Part shown: positions 1 through 7,345 of the stretch, piece by piece
Layout: the number at the start of each line of letters is the position of its first letter
Numbering within the stretch: the first letter of the stretch is position 1
From: Glandiceps talaboti
Taxonomy: Eukaryota > Hemichordata > Enteropneusta > Spengelidae
DNA length: 12,500 nt
Reading direction: 5' to 3'
NCBI RefSeq assembly: GCF_964340395.1
Contig: NC_135561.1
Span: forward strand, 2,100,001-2,112,500
Made by a program: the position numbers and the translations under genes
Notes under the pieces: model-generated
Told to the model about the DNA's origin: nothing
What the model saw: only the letters and a program-made list of their open reading frames with translations
Databases searched by the model: none

Positions 1-192
1 AAAGGCCAGGGTTTCAGTCCTAGGTTTTTGCATTAGTGTTACCCTAGAGCCATGAGAACGACATAGGATTATTATTTTGTTCTGGACCTAGTTTTTGTAG
101 AAGTAATGCTGATACCATTAGATAATGCTTCATGATACGATAAATCATACCACTTCAGGTACAGATTAGTGGTACTTTTGCTATAGATTATT

Positions 193-291
193 TTACTATG
201 GTGACAAGTGTTATAACTATAAATTATGTTACTATGGTGACAAGTGTTATAACTATAAATTATGTTACTATGGTGACAAGTGTTATAACTT
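193..291. repeat. 36-bp tandem repeat, about 2.7 copies
   Basis: A 36-bp unit beginning TTACTATGGTGACAAGTG and continuing with TTATAACTATAAATTATG is repeated with no visible mismatch; the third copy is truncated after TTATAACT. Because 36 is a multiple of three, it creates a repetitive open frame (MVTSVITINYVT repeated) that I regard as an artefact. Confidence 0.95.
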
Positions 292-331
292 ATAGTGAAA
301 TGTTTTTGTCAGTTCTCAAGTCCTCCTCATG

Positions 332-353
332 CCCCCTCCCCCACCCCTCCCCC
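332..353 (-). other. G-quadruplex-forming motif (C-rich on the plus strand)
   Basis: On the plus strand there are four cytosine runs of 5, 5, 4 and 5 bases separated by single bases (T, A, T). The minus strand therefore has four guanine runs of 4-5 with 1-nt loops, the arrangement known to favour very stable parallel quadruplexes. It stands out in strongly AT-rich surroundings. Function is unknown. Confidence 0.85.
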
Positions 354-833
354 TCACTGGCTATAAACTTCACATACTCTATACCAACCATTGTTTTGGT
401 CTCTGTGAAATAAGAGTTAGCCTTTGTTTAGAACTTAACCCCATTTTTATAATAATCCAGCCTTCATTGGAAAACTTTACAGTTATTATTTTTTATTTAA
501 CCTTAGAAAATTTGGGACTCATACAATGTTATTTTTAAAGACACTTTCAAATAAATATAATAAAAAGATATATAAAAAAAGTAAATAAATGTTAAACAGA
601 AACACTAAATGGGGAAATGACTACATATTTCTTGATCTATGTAGGAGTCATTTATAGATAAGTTGATATAAATTCTGATGAAACGTATCCTGTAAATTAT
701 ACAAAGTAAATAGTCATCAGTCAGTGATGACTCAGCTGTTGTGATTTTAATATTATTATTAATATTTCAGACAATTCAGAGTTTGTGAAATATTACAAGT
801 GTGTAAAATTTCTGAATTTCTAATTAGATATTA
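354..833. other. AT-rich stretch without a recognisable gene
   Basis: Many stops occur in all frames and there is no domain-like translation. It contains A/T homopolymers, a polyadenylation-like AATAAA near 551, and a TTTCAG at about 765-770 with no convincing exon behind it. Confidence 0.7.
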
Positions 834-956
834 TTTTTCTTCGTTCAGCCAAGGAAAATACGAGTGACCTATTAAAGGGGGTTCTTGTTACTACTTGCTA
901 GACTTGTAATGACAACCCCCTAGGTCATGAGTATTTTCTGAATGAATTAAGAAAAA
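834..956. mobile_element. Small foldback element (MITE-like), about 123 bp
   Basis: Left arm 834-891 and right arm 906-956 are imperfect inverted repeats. The left contains GAAAATACGAGTGACCTA and GGGGGTT; the reverse complement of the right contains GAAAATACTCATGACCTA and GGGGGTT. The outer parts (TTTTTCTT followed by TTC-TTCAG) also pair. The loop is about 14 nt. No coding capacity. Arm divergence and indels suggest an old copy. I could not identify a clean target duplication, so the outer limits are approximate. Confidence 0.75.
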
Positions 957-1118
957 TTTTGGGGAATAATATAACTATACCATTGGCAGTGATATAAAAA
1001 AATGAGGAATGTAATGCAATTTTGAATGTGTTTTTATTAGATTCATATTTCAAACACAACAGAACCAATGTTGTAGACACATGTTGTTGTGACATAAAGT
1101 GACCATATATATATAATT

Positions 1119-1120
<2 letters not shown>

Positions 1121-1190
<70 letters not shown>
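1121..1190. repeat. (CA)n microsatellite with AT flanks
   Basis: An almost uninterrupted CA dinucleotide array, about 29 units with one early interruption (CATA), followed by (AT)n. Cysteine/valine-rich open frames on the minus strand here are products of the repeat and are not annotated. Confidence 0.98.
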
Positions 1191-1194
<4 letters not shown>

Positions 1195-1239
1195 TCATAT
1201 TTTTTGTTGTACTTGGCTTGTGCATGGTATAATAAAATT

Positions 1240-1341
1240 GTATATTCTTGGAATACCGTTGAATCCTTCGATGAAATTTGGAGTGGCCTCACTGGTATAT
1301 CCTGCAGCATTCCATGCCTCTATTTTAATGGTTTGAAAGGA
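1240..1341 (-). CDS. Candidate exon fragment resembling the end of a fibronectin type III domain
   Basis: The minus strand is open over this stretch and reads SFQTIKIEAWNAAGYTSE, then ATPNFIEGFNGIPRIY. The pattern I-x-I-x-A-x-N-x-A-G-x-x-S followed about 16 residues later by a proline resembles the last two strands and C-terminal proline of fibronectin III domains in extracellular proteins. Splice signals are weak: a TTTATTTCCTTTC tract precedes AAAATAG, which could be an acceptor, and CCA/GTGAGG within the stretch could be a donor. The frame stops at 1195-1197. No partner exon was recognised. The plus strand is also open here, so chance is possible. If real, it belongs to a gene transcribed opposite to the 3101 exon. 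Confidence 0.3.
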
Positions 1342-2541
1342 AATAAAATTATGACGTAAAATTTAAGATATTTGTCACATGATCATCATGTTACATTTAA
1401 ACTAAATTTCAACCGGATATCGTACATGTGATATAAACTGCAACTGCTGACACCAGACCATGGATAAACTGAATGTGTTACATAAAGGGAAAGTAAACTA
1501 ATGAATTAATAACACTTAATTGGTATGAACAGCTGGCTTGTATTACATTTTGATCATGTGATAAGAACAGATTTATGGCCTCTTTATGTGTACATGTATA
1601 TAAAATGCCAGGGGAACTGGAAATTTGTTTGTGAACATTAAATTTTGGTGGACATGAAACTGTAACTTACCAAATGATGAAATGTAATACAGTCTCTGTA
1701 CTTCTAACATGCTGTGCTGAGTGTTATTAAACCAATTTAGTTATTTACTTTCCAAGTTTGTAACAGGTTCCATTCATCCACAGTCTGATGTCTGCAGTTG
1801 TAGACTTTATTATTAAAAACAGAAACTCATCACAAGTGGGGTTTTAAACAGACTGTCGATGTGAGAGGCAAACTCAGCTGGGATGGTTGACAGAATTATG
1901 TTGTATTTACAGAATCACAAGGTTTTATGTTGAATTATGAGTCACTAAATTTACTTAGCTTAAGTTACAGTCATTGGACATTAATTATTGTCATTGGTTG
2001 CTGTCATTTCTACATTTGTAGTCTTGTCAGTTTTAACACATTTTGTTGATTTATTTTATTTTATTTTGCTTTTGCTTCTGCACATATGACATGACCTTGA
2101 ATTCCCTGTTTTGCTAACATCAATAAAACAAATTCAGGTATTATCATATACTGTAGAGAGATGGCAATGAAAGTGCCCACTGTCATTTCTCTGAGATTCT
2201 TATTGGATATTTTTCCTTGTATTGTGTGATAGGTACAGGTAATAAAAGTGACTATAAGTTGTCTTTCTAGTCTAGTCTAGTTTAGTCCTATAAGCTCTAT
2301 GGTCATCTCCACCATATACAGTCATATGGATTTATCAAACACATAATTCTAATTTTACCACCAACAGTGATAGTTTTTTATGCAATTGGAGTGTTGATAT
2401 AAACGTGATGATGTTATCACATCCTCATATCACTTACATTCAAACTGGAGGTTGAGTTTGTAGTAAACTGAACAAAGTAACCAATTACAACCACCTGTCA
2501 GTGTGTGATGGATTATTACTGACAATGTGACATGTACTGTT
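1342..2541. other. 1.2 kb without a recognisable gene
   Basis: Both strands were read. Only short open stretches without domain-like composition were seen. It includes repeated TCTAG at about 2267-2284, TTTTA repeats near 2050 and scattered TCACATGA/TCATGTGA-like words. It is probably intron or intergenic DNA upstream of the 3101 exon. Confidence 0.65.
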
Positions 2542-2808
2542 CATCCCTTCCCCAGCAAGTTAGATTTTCAGTAGAATGTGTCTGTGTGTGTGATGAATTT
2601 TCAGTAGAATTTGTCTGTGTGTGTGATGGATTTTCAGTAGAATTTGTCAGTGCATCCCTTCCCCAGCAAGTTAGATTTTCAGTAGAATGTGTCTGTGTGT
2701 GTGATGAATTTTCAGTAGAATTTGTCTGTGTGTGTGATGGATTTTCAGTAGAATTTGTCAGTGCATCCCTTCCCCAGCAGGAGATCTAGCTAGATTTTCA
2801 GTAGAATT

Positions 2809-2847
<39 letters not shown>

Positions 2848-3010
2848 TGGATTTTCAGTAGAATTTGTCAGTGCATCCCTTCCCCAGCAGGAGATCTAGC
2901 TAGATTTTCAGTAGAATTTATGTGTGTGTGTGATGGATTTTCAGTAGAATTTGTCAGTGCATCCCTTCCCCAGCATGAGATCTAGCTAGATTTTCAGTAG
3001 AATTTGTCTG
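2542..3010. repeat. Compound minisatellite, 5 units with a 33-bp internal subrepeat
   Basis: Units start with CATCCCTTCCCCAGCA at 2542, 2653, 2764, 2874 and 2960. Units 1 and 2 are 111 bp and look identical. Unit 3 (110 bp) carries an expanded TG run and a GGAGATCTAGC insertion. Unit 4 (86 bp) has a short TG run. Unit 5 is partial. Inside each, a subunit of about 33 bp built on GATTTTCAGTAGAATTTGTC plus (TG)n recurs. Since 111 is divisible by three, units 1-2 form a repetitive open frame rich in Cys, Val, Phe and Ser that I do not consider a gene. The array ends about 90 bp before the splice acceptor of the 3101 exon. Confidence 0.95.
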
Positions 3011-3070
3011 TTTGACTCTACATTAGAAAGAGTTCATAGACAATAACTAGATATATGTATAAGTAACCAG

Positions 3071-3100
3071 ACTATTGTTTCTTCTCATTTTGTATTACAG
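3071..3100 (+). other. 3' splice site (acceptor) of the 3101 exon
   Basis: The pyrimidine-rich tract TTGTTTCTTCTCATTTTG runs into TATTACAG, a consensus acceptor. The downstream frame is open at once and coding-like, while the same frame is closed by TAA at 3044-3046 upstream. Both support exon start at 3101. Confidence 0.85.
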
Positions 3101-3718
3101 GTTCACTTCTCTCATGGAAATACCTGTACTGATATCCATGATCAATGTATAGAGTGTGACAGTAACATTTGTACAGACTGCTCCAACCCTTATTTTGTTT
3201 ACAATGAAACCTGTAACTACCTCTGTGAACTTGTCACTACAACTACTGAAAGTGATACCAGTACAGTCCCAGGTACAACATCAGGAGCTAATGGAACAAG
3301 TACAGAAGGTCCAACTTTAACAGCCAACGTGACGACTAATGAAACTACAACAACTGTGCAAACCCTGATGCCTACAGCAGAACCATGTTTGGAAAACTGT
3401 CCAGTTGATTTATTTCAACATAAACAAACTTGTGTTAGTGTTTGTCCTGAGAATACTTACCCTGATAAGAATAGTAATGAATGTAAGGGATGCCATGAAA
3501 ACTGTACACAGGGATGTGATGGACCAGAGTTTAATGACTGTATTGTTATTAGTATTAGCACTATTCCATCAACCACAGAAAACCAAGAAGGTGGTGGCTT
3601 ATTAATGTATATCATAATTGGTGCAGCAGGAGGAGGGCTTATACTTATAATAATCATTATTATTTGCTGTTGTTGTTGTTGTCGGAAACGAAATAATCAA
3701 GAGTCAATTCCTGATCCA
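3101..3718 (+). CDS. Internal exon of a single-pass membrane protein with furin/growth-factor-receptor-type cysteine-rich repeats
   Basis: The exon is exactly 206 codons, phase 0 at both ends. Residues 9-43: a cysteine-rich repeat with C-x2-C-x4-C-x2-C-x10-C-x3-C spacing, as in furin-like repeats. Residues 44-95: a Thr/Ser-rich, mucin-like stalk. Residues 96-147: a second repeat ending CHENCTQGCDGPEFNDC, close in pattern to the membrane-proximal end of ErbB-family ectodomains and to PC5-type furin repeats. N-glycosylation sequons are at N35, N64, N76, N80 and N134. Residues 167-188 are a hydrophobic helix, followed by six cysteines (189-194, possible palmitoylation) and RKR, which predicts type I topology with the N side outside. 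A donor follows at 3719. The signal peptide and cytoplasmic tail must lie in other exons; no kinase motif was found. If the donor is skipped, the frame continues 14 codons to TGA at 3761-3763. Receptor identity is inference. Confidence 0.85.
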
Positions 3719-3724
3719 GTAAGT
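3716..3724 (+). other. 5' splice site (donor) of the 3101 exon
   Basis: CCA/GTAAGT is a near-perfect donor: full match to GTAAGT in the intron, with A rather than G at the last exon base. Splicing here leaves phase 0. The coding-like character ends here; the read-through residues VSMNLLNTNLMHLI look like translated intron. Confidence 0.75.
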
Positions 3725-4310
3725 ATGAATTTACTAAATACTAATCTAATGCATCTCATTTGAAGTAAGCCTCAAAGATTCAGTCGTTGTTTCCATGGTT
3801 ACATTAAAGCAGCCCAATGATTGGACCTTTCAGACATAACTTGAAGTACATGCAATGACAGACTCAAGATTTGTTATCGTAAATGTCCAATGATATATTG
3901 ACAATTACATACACCCCAATTGAATATATATAAGTGTTCTATTGACATCAAATTTGTACCAAGTAAGCTAGTCTGTGCATCAATGCCATGAGGATGGGAT
4001 GCAAAGATGATGCAATAACCACATGTAGCATCTATAGACCTAAGAGCAAAATGCAACTGCTTGGCAGTGCTGTATTGTCCAGTGCTGTGCTCTGCTGTGA
4101 TGTAGTTGACTTCAACTATACATCAAATCATTTATCACCTTTCCACCCACTTGAAAACATTAAGATATGGTCTGGGTGTTTACATAAAGTAACTGTTCAA
4201 CTGATTACCTACTGTGTTACCAGCCCAGCTTCTATGTATTTTATGCACATAAAAACAATGTATGCATATGACAACATACAGAAATATTTAAATGTGTTAC
4301 TTCTGTGTGG
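3725..4310. other. Probable intron start, no recognisable exon
   Basis: No further domain-like translation on either strand. The open frame that begins at 3988 and runs into the GA tract owes most of its length to the repeat. Confidence 0.6.
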
Positions 4311-4590
<280 letters not shown>

Positions 4591-4629
4591 TACCAACAGA
4601 AAAGATAATATACAGATTATATTCCAAGC

Positions 4630-5024
4630 TAGTCAAGTTCCTGATGACTGTATTCCATTTTTACACTACACAGTACGTCTAGTCAATCTCGTTACTCTAG
4701 GCGTTAAATATGGCAGGTTAAGCCTCATGTTGAACCATCATAAATCGACAAGCTGTCATCATCACGCATTGTTAAGTCAAATAGTGGCAAATCAAAGGTA
4801 AAACGTTGTTGACCATTTTTAGGACTGATATGATATGCAGCTGTCCAACCGAACTCCATCTCAGTCTGTTGAAACTAAAATCATCTGGGAATGTGACGTC
4901 ATAATGTTTATATGAATGTTGTAGGTGGAGCACAGAATTCTGTGTGAGAGTAACGAGATTGACTAGACGTAATGAATGAAGATAACAGTGTAAAATTGGA
5001 ATACGGTCGTCAGGAACTAGATTA
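4630..5024. mobile_element. MITE copy A, 395 bp, terminal inverted repeats of about 75 bp
   Basis: The left end TAGTCAAGTTCCTGATGACT matches the reverse complement of the right end, TAATCTAGTTCCTGACGACC, and the match continues through GTATTCCA-TTTTACACT and ACGTCTAGTCAATCTCGTTACTCT. The right arm (4946-5024) carries an extra segment of about 15 bp. The interior (4702-4945) has no credible coding sequence and contains a perfect TGACGTCA at 4894-4901. Flanks TTCCAAGCT and GTCCATGCT match 7 of 9 with a one-base offset, a possible decayed target duplication. Same family as 12194-12305. Confidence 0.9.
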
Positions 5025-5417
5025 GTCCATGCTCTTGAACAGAAGCTGAAAGATTTGTAGAATGTCAAATATGTGAGGGTAGATAAAGTAATTATCCCTT
5101 CATGTTTAAGTATCTTTAACTGCTATCAATCACTTTTCAATATAGTTGTAAATTTTAACAAGTTCAGTTTTAATTAAGCCTTTCAGATCGTACGGATCCT
5201 CCTGCCTTATTCCTGTACTGTTGCGTAATTTCCATTTCCCTTTCCCTGAACTCTGTGAAATTGTCATACCCAATCATAGTAGAACAACTGTCTAGTTTTA
5301 GGATCCTGCATGAACTTTGCATGAATCAACTGAATAACAAGTCAAGAGAGTTTTTACCAACCATACAATTTGGGCAATGTGCCAATGTATGTCTGTAATC
5401 ATGTGACTTGATATTGG

Positions 5418-5433
5418 TGACCTTGTATGACCT
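5418..5433 (-). promoter_or_regulatory. DR4-type direct repeat of AGGTCA (nuclear receptor half-sites)
   Basis: TGACCT-TGTA-TGACCT on the plus strand is AGGTCA-TACA-AGGTCA on the minus strand. Two perfect half-sites spaced by 4 bp is the arrangement classically bound by TR/LXR-type RXR heterodimers. Only the motif is seen; use is unknown. Confidence 0.4.
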
Positions 5434-5454
5434 TTTACAGGAACTCGAAGTCAG

Positions 5455-5517
5455 AGATCTTTTGATGCCCTCTCCTATGCCCCTCATATTTACTCTAAGT
5501 ATAGCACTAACAAATAA
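5455..5517 (+). CDS. Speculative terminal exon (cytoplasmic tail) candidate
   Basis: After CCTTTTACAG (ending 5440) a second CAG lies at 5452-5454. Read from 5455 in phase 0, as the 3718 donor requires, the sequence gives RSFDALSYAPHIYSKYSTNK and TAA at 5515-5517. A tyrosine-rich short tail would suit the membrane protein. Against it: the upstream AG at 5440 would normally be preferred, and that choice gives a different phase-0 frame ending at 5530. The piece is short enough to be chance. Confidence 0.15.
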   Translation, partial: RSFDALSYAPHIYSKYSTNK

Positions 5518-5850
5518 GATGGTGATTTGAGTTTCATTTCCTGCATTCTTGTCAAATTATCCCCACATCTGCTTTCTGTGTTTAAGTGAGTCTGCATAAC
5601 CTACACTGCCATTTAATTGCAAACTTTTCAGTGCTTCATTTGTCACTTGTAATGATACATTAGCAAAACTATTTGTATAAGTTAATCTTAGTGCTGTAGT
5701 TTTTTTACCCTCAGTATAACTGGTGCAATTGTTTAAGGGGAACAATGACAACACTGATTTTAATTTATCTGCAGTTATTTATTTGTACCGGACTCAGAAA
5801 AGTCATTTCCATCAATTCTACATACCTCTTTAAAAGAGTTATGGCATTTC

Positions 5851-5920
5851 TAATCTAATCTAATCTAATCTAATCTAATCTAATCTAATCTAATCTAATC
5901 TAATCTAATCTAATCTAATC
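5851..5920. repeat. (TAATC)14 microsatellite, (GATTA)n on the minus strand
   Basis: Fourteen uninterrupted TAATC pentamers, then TACTC. It sits at the 3' side of the minus-strand LINE relic, following TGCATTATAAATTATTTTAG on that strand, so it may be the LINE's 3' tail array rather than an unrelated microsatellite. Confidence 0.97.
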
Positions 5921-5968
5921 TACTCTAAAATAATTTATAATGCACAAGACTCCATAACCGAAGTATTA

Positions 5969-6042
5969 TTCAAGACTCAGACCTCTATACCATGGTCTTA
6001 GTTCAAGACTCAGACCTCTATACCATGGTCTTAGTTCAAGAC
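5969..6042. repeat. 33-bp tandem duplication plus partial third copy
   Basis: The unit starts TTCAAGACTCAGACCTCTAT and ends ACCATGGTCTTAG. Copies 5969-6001 and 6002-6034 are identical, then TTCAAGAC at 6035-6042. It lies between the LINE ORF2 end (6060) and the TAATC array, so it is probably within the LINE 3' UTR. Confidence 0.95.
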
Positions 6043-6059
6043 AATGACACCAGTAAGGG

Positions 6060-6244
6060 TCAACCCACACAAGATATTTGTTTGAACACATGTCCTAGTT
6101 TGTTCTTATATGTTCAGATTTTGATGATTGCTGAAATTCCATTGTCTGGGTGCACAGTTTGAAAATGTATGGCTGTCGTATATCTTGGTCTTGAATTGTG
6201 TTGGAAGTGGAAGTTTCTTGATTGCTGAATGAAGGGAACATGAC
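6060..6244 (-). pseudogene. LINE ORF2, C-terminal end (3' half of the interrupted element)
   Basis: The minus strand reads HVPFIQQSRNFHFQHNS, then RPRYTTAIHFQTVHP, then after an in-frame TGA (6114-6116) TYKNKLGHVFKQIS, and a stop at 6060-6062. This follows the order at the extreme C-terminus of CR1/L2/Jockey-type ORF2 proteins: a Pro-x-Arg-x-Leu-Arg-like segment, an AF-x-x-x-AP-x-x-WN-like segment, and a final TFK-x-x-LKT-x-LF-like segment. Residues have decayed (for example FQTVHPDN where AP-x-x-WN is expected) and there is an internal stop, so it is a dead relic. It lies directly beyond the SINE that separates it from the reverse-transcriptase part at 6606. Confidence 0.7.
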
Positions 6245-6599
6245 AGTTACTTTGCAGAATAATAACAAAAATAATAATGTTAGTTTTTATATGGTGCTGT
6301 CCCACTCTGTGCTCAAATTGTTAGTATTACCCCTGGCATGGATCTATAGCGACACAATGGCCTTTTACTTCCTAAACTCCCCAGGGAGCATACAATCCAT
6401 TGCAGCCTACATAGGATTAAAGCATTCACATTGCAACCTCTATCCTACCAGGTCCCGATTATACAGCTGGGTTGACTAAGGCACAGTTGTGGGTCAAATC
6501 TTGTCCAAAGACTTTAGCCATTCAGAATCAAATGGCAGTGACAGGGCTCAAACCTGCAACCTGCAGATTCCAAGCTGGCCACGCTAACCATTCAACCAT
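6245..6599 (-). mobile_element. tRNA-derived SINE inserted in the LINE, about 355 bp
   Basis: On the minus strand the 5' head has an A-box region TGGTTGAATGGTTAGCG (6598-6582) and a B box GGTTTGAGCCC (6554-6544), spaced as in tRNA genes, with GCTTGGAATCTG in the anticodon-arm position. A body of about 230 bp follows (containing CCAGCTGTATAATCGGGACC and CTCCCTGGGGAG), then a 3' end AGCACCATATAAAAACTAAC and an ATT-rich tail to about 6254. The architecture (Pol III head, conserved body, LINE-like CATATAAA tail with ATT repeats) is typical of invertebrate SINEs. The 6-bp word GTCATG flanks it on both sides (6605-6600 and 6244-6239), a likely target duplication remnant. Confidence 0.85.
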
Positions 6600-6605
6600 C
6601 ATGAC

Positions 6606-7345
6606 TCCAGAAGGTAGAGGCTGGAGCTTTGCCATTGAGAGATTTGAATGTCAGAAGAAGGATTTTGTAACTTGTATCCTGAAGTGAACTGGTAACCAGT
6701 GTAAAGTTTGAAAGATAGGAGAAATATGAGTGAACTTGCTTTAGCAAGTGGTTAGGTATTCTAGCAGCTGTAGTTTGTGCACATTGTAAAAGATTGATGG
6801 CATTGTCTGAAAGGCCATAGAATAATGCATTACCATAATACAATTTAGTTGACAAAATGACATGAATTAATACGATGCAGGTTTCATTGGTAATTTATTT
6901 CCTGATAGATCTGATGTGGTGAAGATGACTATGGATAGATTTACATGTGCTCTTGATATGGTGGTTCAGCATGTGTTGGTTGTCAAATGTTATGCCGATG
7001 CGATGTTCCGTGCTATCGTAACAATACACGTAGGTACAGAAGCTGACCCATTTGTGACATGGTCTATTGCATCAGGCACTGTATTGAATTTAGAAGGAAT
7101 GAGGTTAACATCCATCTTAAAATCATTCAGTTGTAACTTGTTTTATGTCAGCCATGTTTTTATGTCACTGATGCAGGTTTCAATCGAATTCACGGCTGAA
7201 GAGGAGTGGTTGTGCAAGAAAGCAGTGTATAGTTTGTCATTGTCTACATATTGATCAAACTTTGGTTTGTAGATTCCGGCTGATAAGGTGCTTTCTACGG
7301 AAATGAGGCATTCTGAGAAATAAACAGAGTTAGGAGCTTCACCTG
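6606..7345 (-). pseudogene. LINE reverse transcriptase fragment (CR1/L2/Jockey-type), degenerate
   Basis: Minus-strand translation shows the usual order. First, YVDNDKLYTAF at 7250 downward, in place of the catalytic YADDTQLY box. Then CISDIKTWLT, an in-frame stop (7143-7145), and NKLQLND (the CI-x-x-I-x-x-WM-x-x-NxLxLN motif). A frameshift follows around 7040. Next come HRIGITFD, HHIKSTCK and HHIRSIRK, a stop at 6895-6897, then CIVLIHVILSTKLYYGNALF (the LIHAF-x-x-SRLDYCN-like motif), YGLSDNAINLLQCAQTTAAR, and YKILLLTFKSLNGKAP before the SINE at 6599. The second Asp of YADD is replaced by Asn, so it is catalytically dead even apart from the stops. The GVPQGS box is not clearly visible near 7345, where recognisable similarity fades. 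Plus-strand open frames here are shadows. Confidence 0.85.

Larger units (their letters stand above)
5025..5850. other. No firm gene
   Basis: One stretch of about 75 open codons (roughly 5176-5400, plus strand) has no start and no recognisable domain. A short exon-like piece behind a TTTTACAG acceptor lies at 5441-5517 and is listed separately. AGGTCA direct repeats lie at 5418-5433. Confidence 0.55.
5851..7345 (-). mobile_element. Nested LINE relic with 3' UTR and tail array, split by a SINE
   Basis: Combines the reverse-transcriptase part (7345-6606), SINE insertion (6599-6245), ORF2 C-terminus (6244-6060), a presumed 3' UTR of about 140 bp with a duplicated 33-mer, and the GATTA array. 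The element is 5'-truncated, as is usual for LINEs. Assignment of the array as the element's own tail is inference: CR1/L2-type LINEs often end in short tandem repeats. Confidence 0.65.

Noticed and set aside
2262-2300. TAGTCTAGTTTAGTCCTATA as a further MITE tip
   Set aside because: It sits in a TCTAG simple repeat, lacks the TTCCT core, and no inverted partner was found.
2532-2789. Repetitive Cys/Val/Phe frame (85 codons)
   Set aside because: It exists because the 111-bp repeat unit is a multiple of three; the frame breaks in unit 3 and there is no gene context.
2542-3010. CRISPR-like array
   Set aside because: Units are contiguous tandem repeats without unique spacers, in a eukaryotic context.
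4894-4901. CRE (TGACGTCA) as a functional regulatory site
   Set aside because: A single 8-bp palindrome inside a MITE, with no gene promoter nearby; noted only in the MITE entry.
4772-5068. Minus-strand frame of 98 codons across MITE copy A
   Set aside because: It crosses the inverted-repeat arm and the element border and shows no domain.
5176-5402. 75-codon open stretch on the plus strand behind a CTTTCAG
   Set aside because: No start, no domain-like pattern and poor polypyrimidine tract; this length is expected by chance.
6532-6605. tRNA gene
   Set aside because: A and B boxes are present but the arms do not pair properly and the sequence continues into a SINE body with an ATT tail.
6916-7254. 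Plus-strand open frame of 112 codons
   Set aside because: It lies antisense to the LINE reverse transcriptase, whose conserved motifs are clear on the minus strand.
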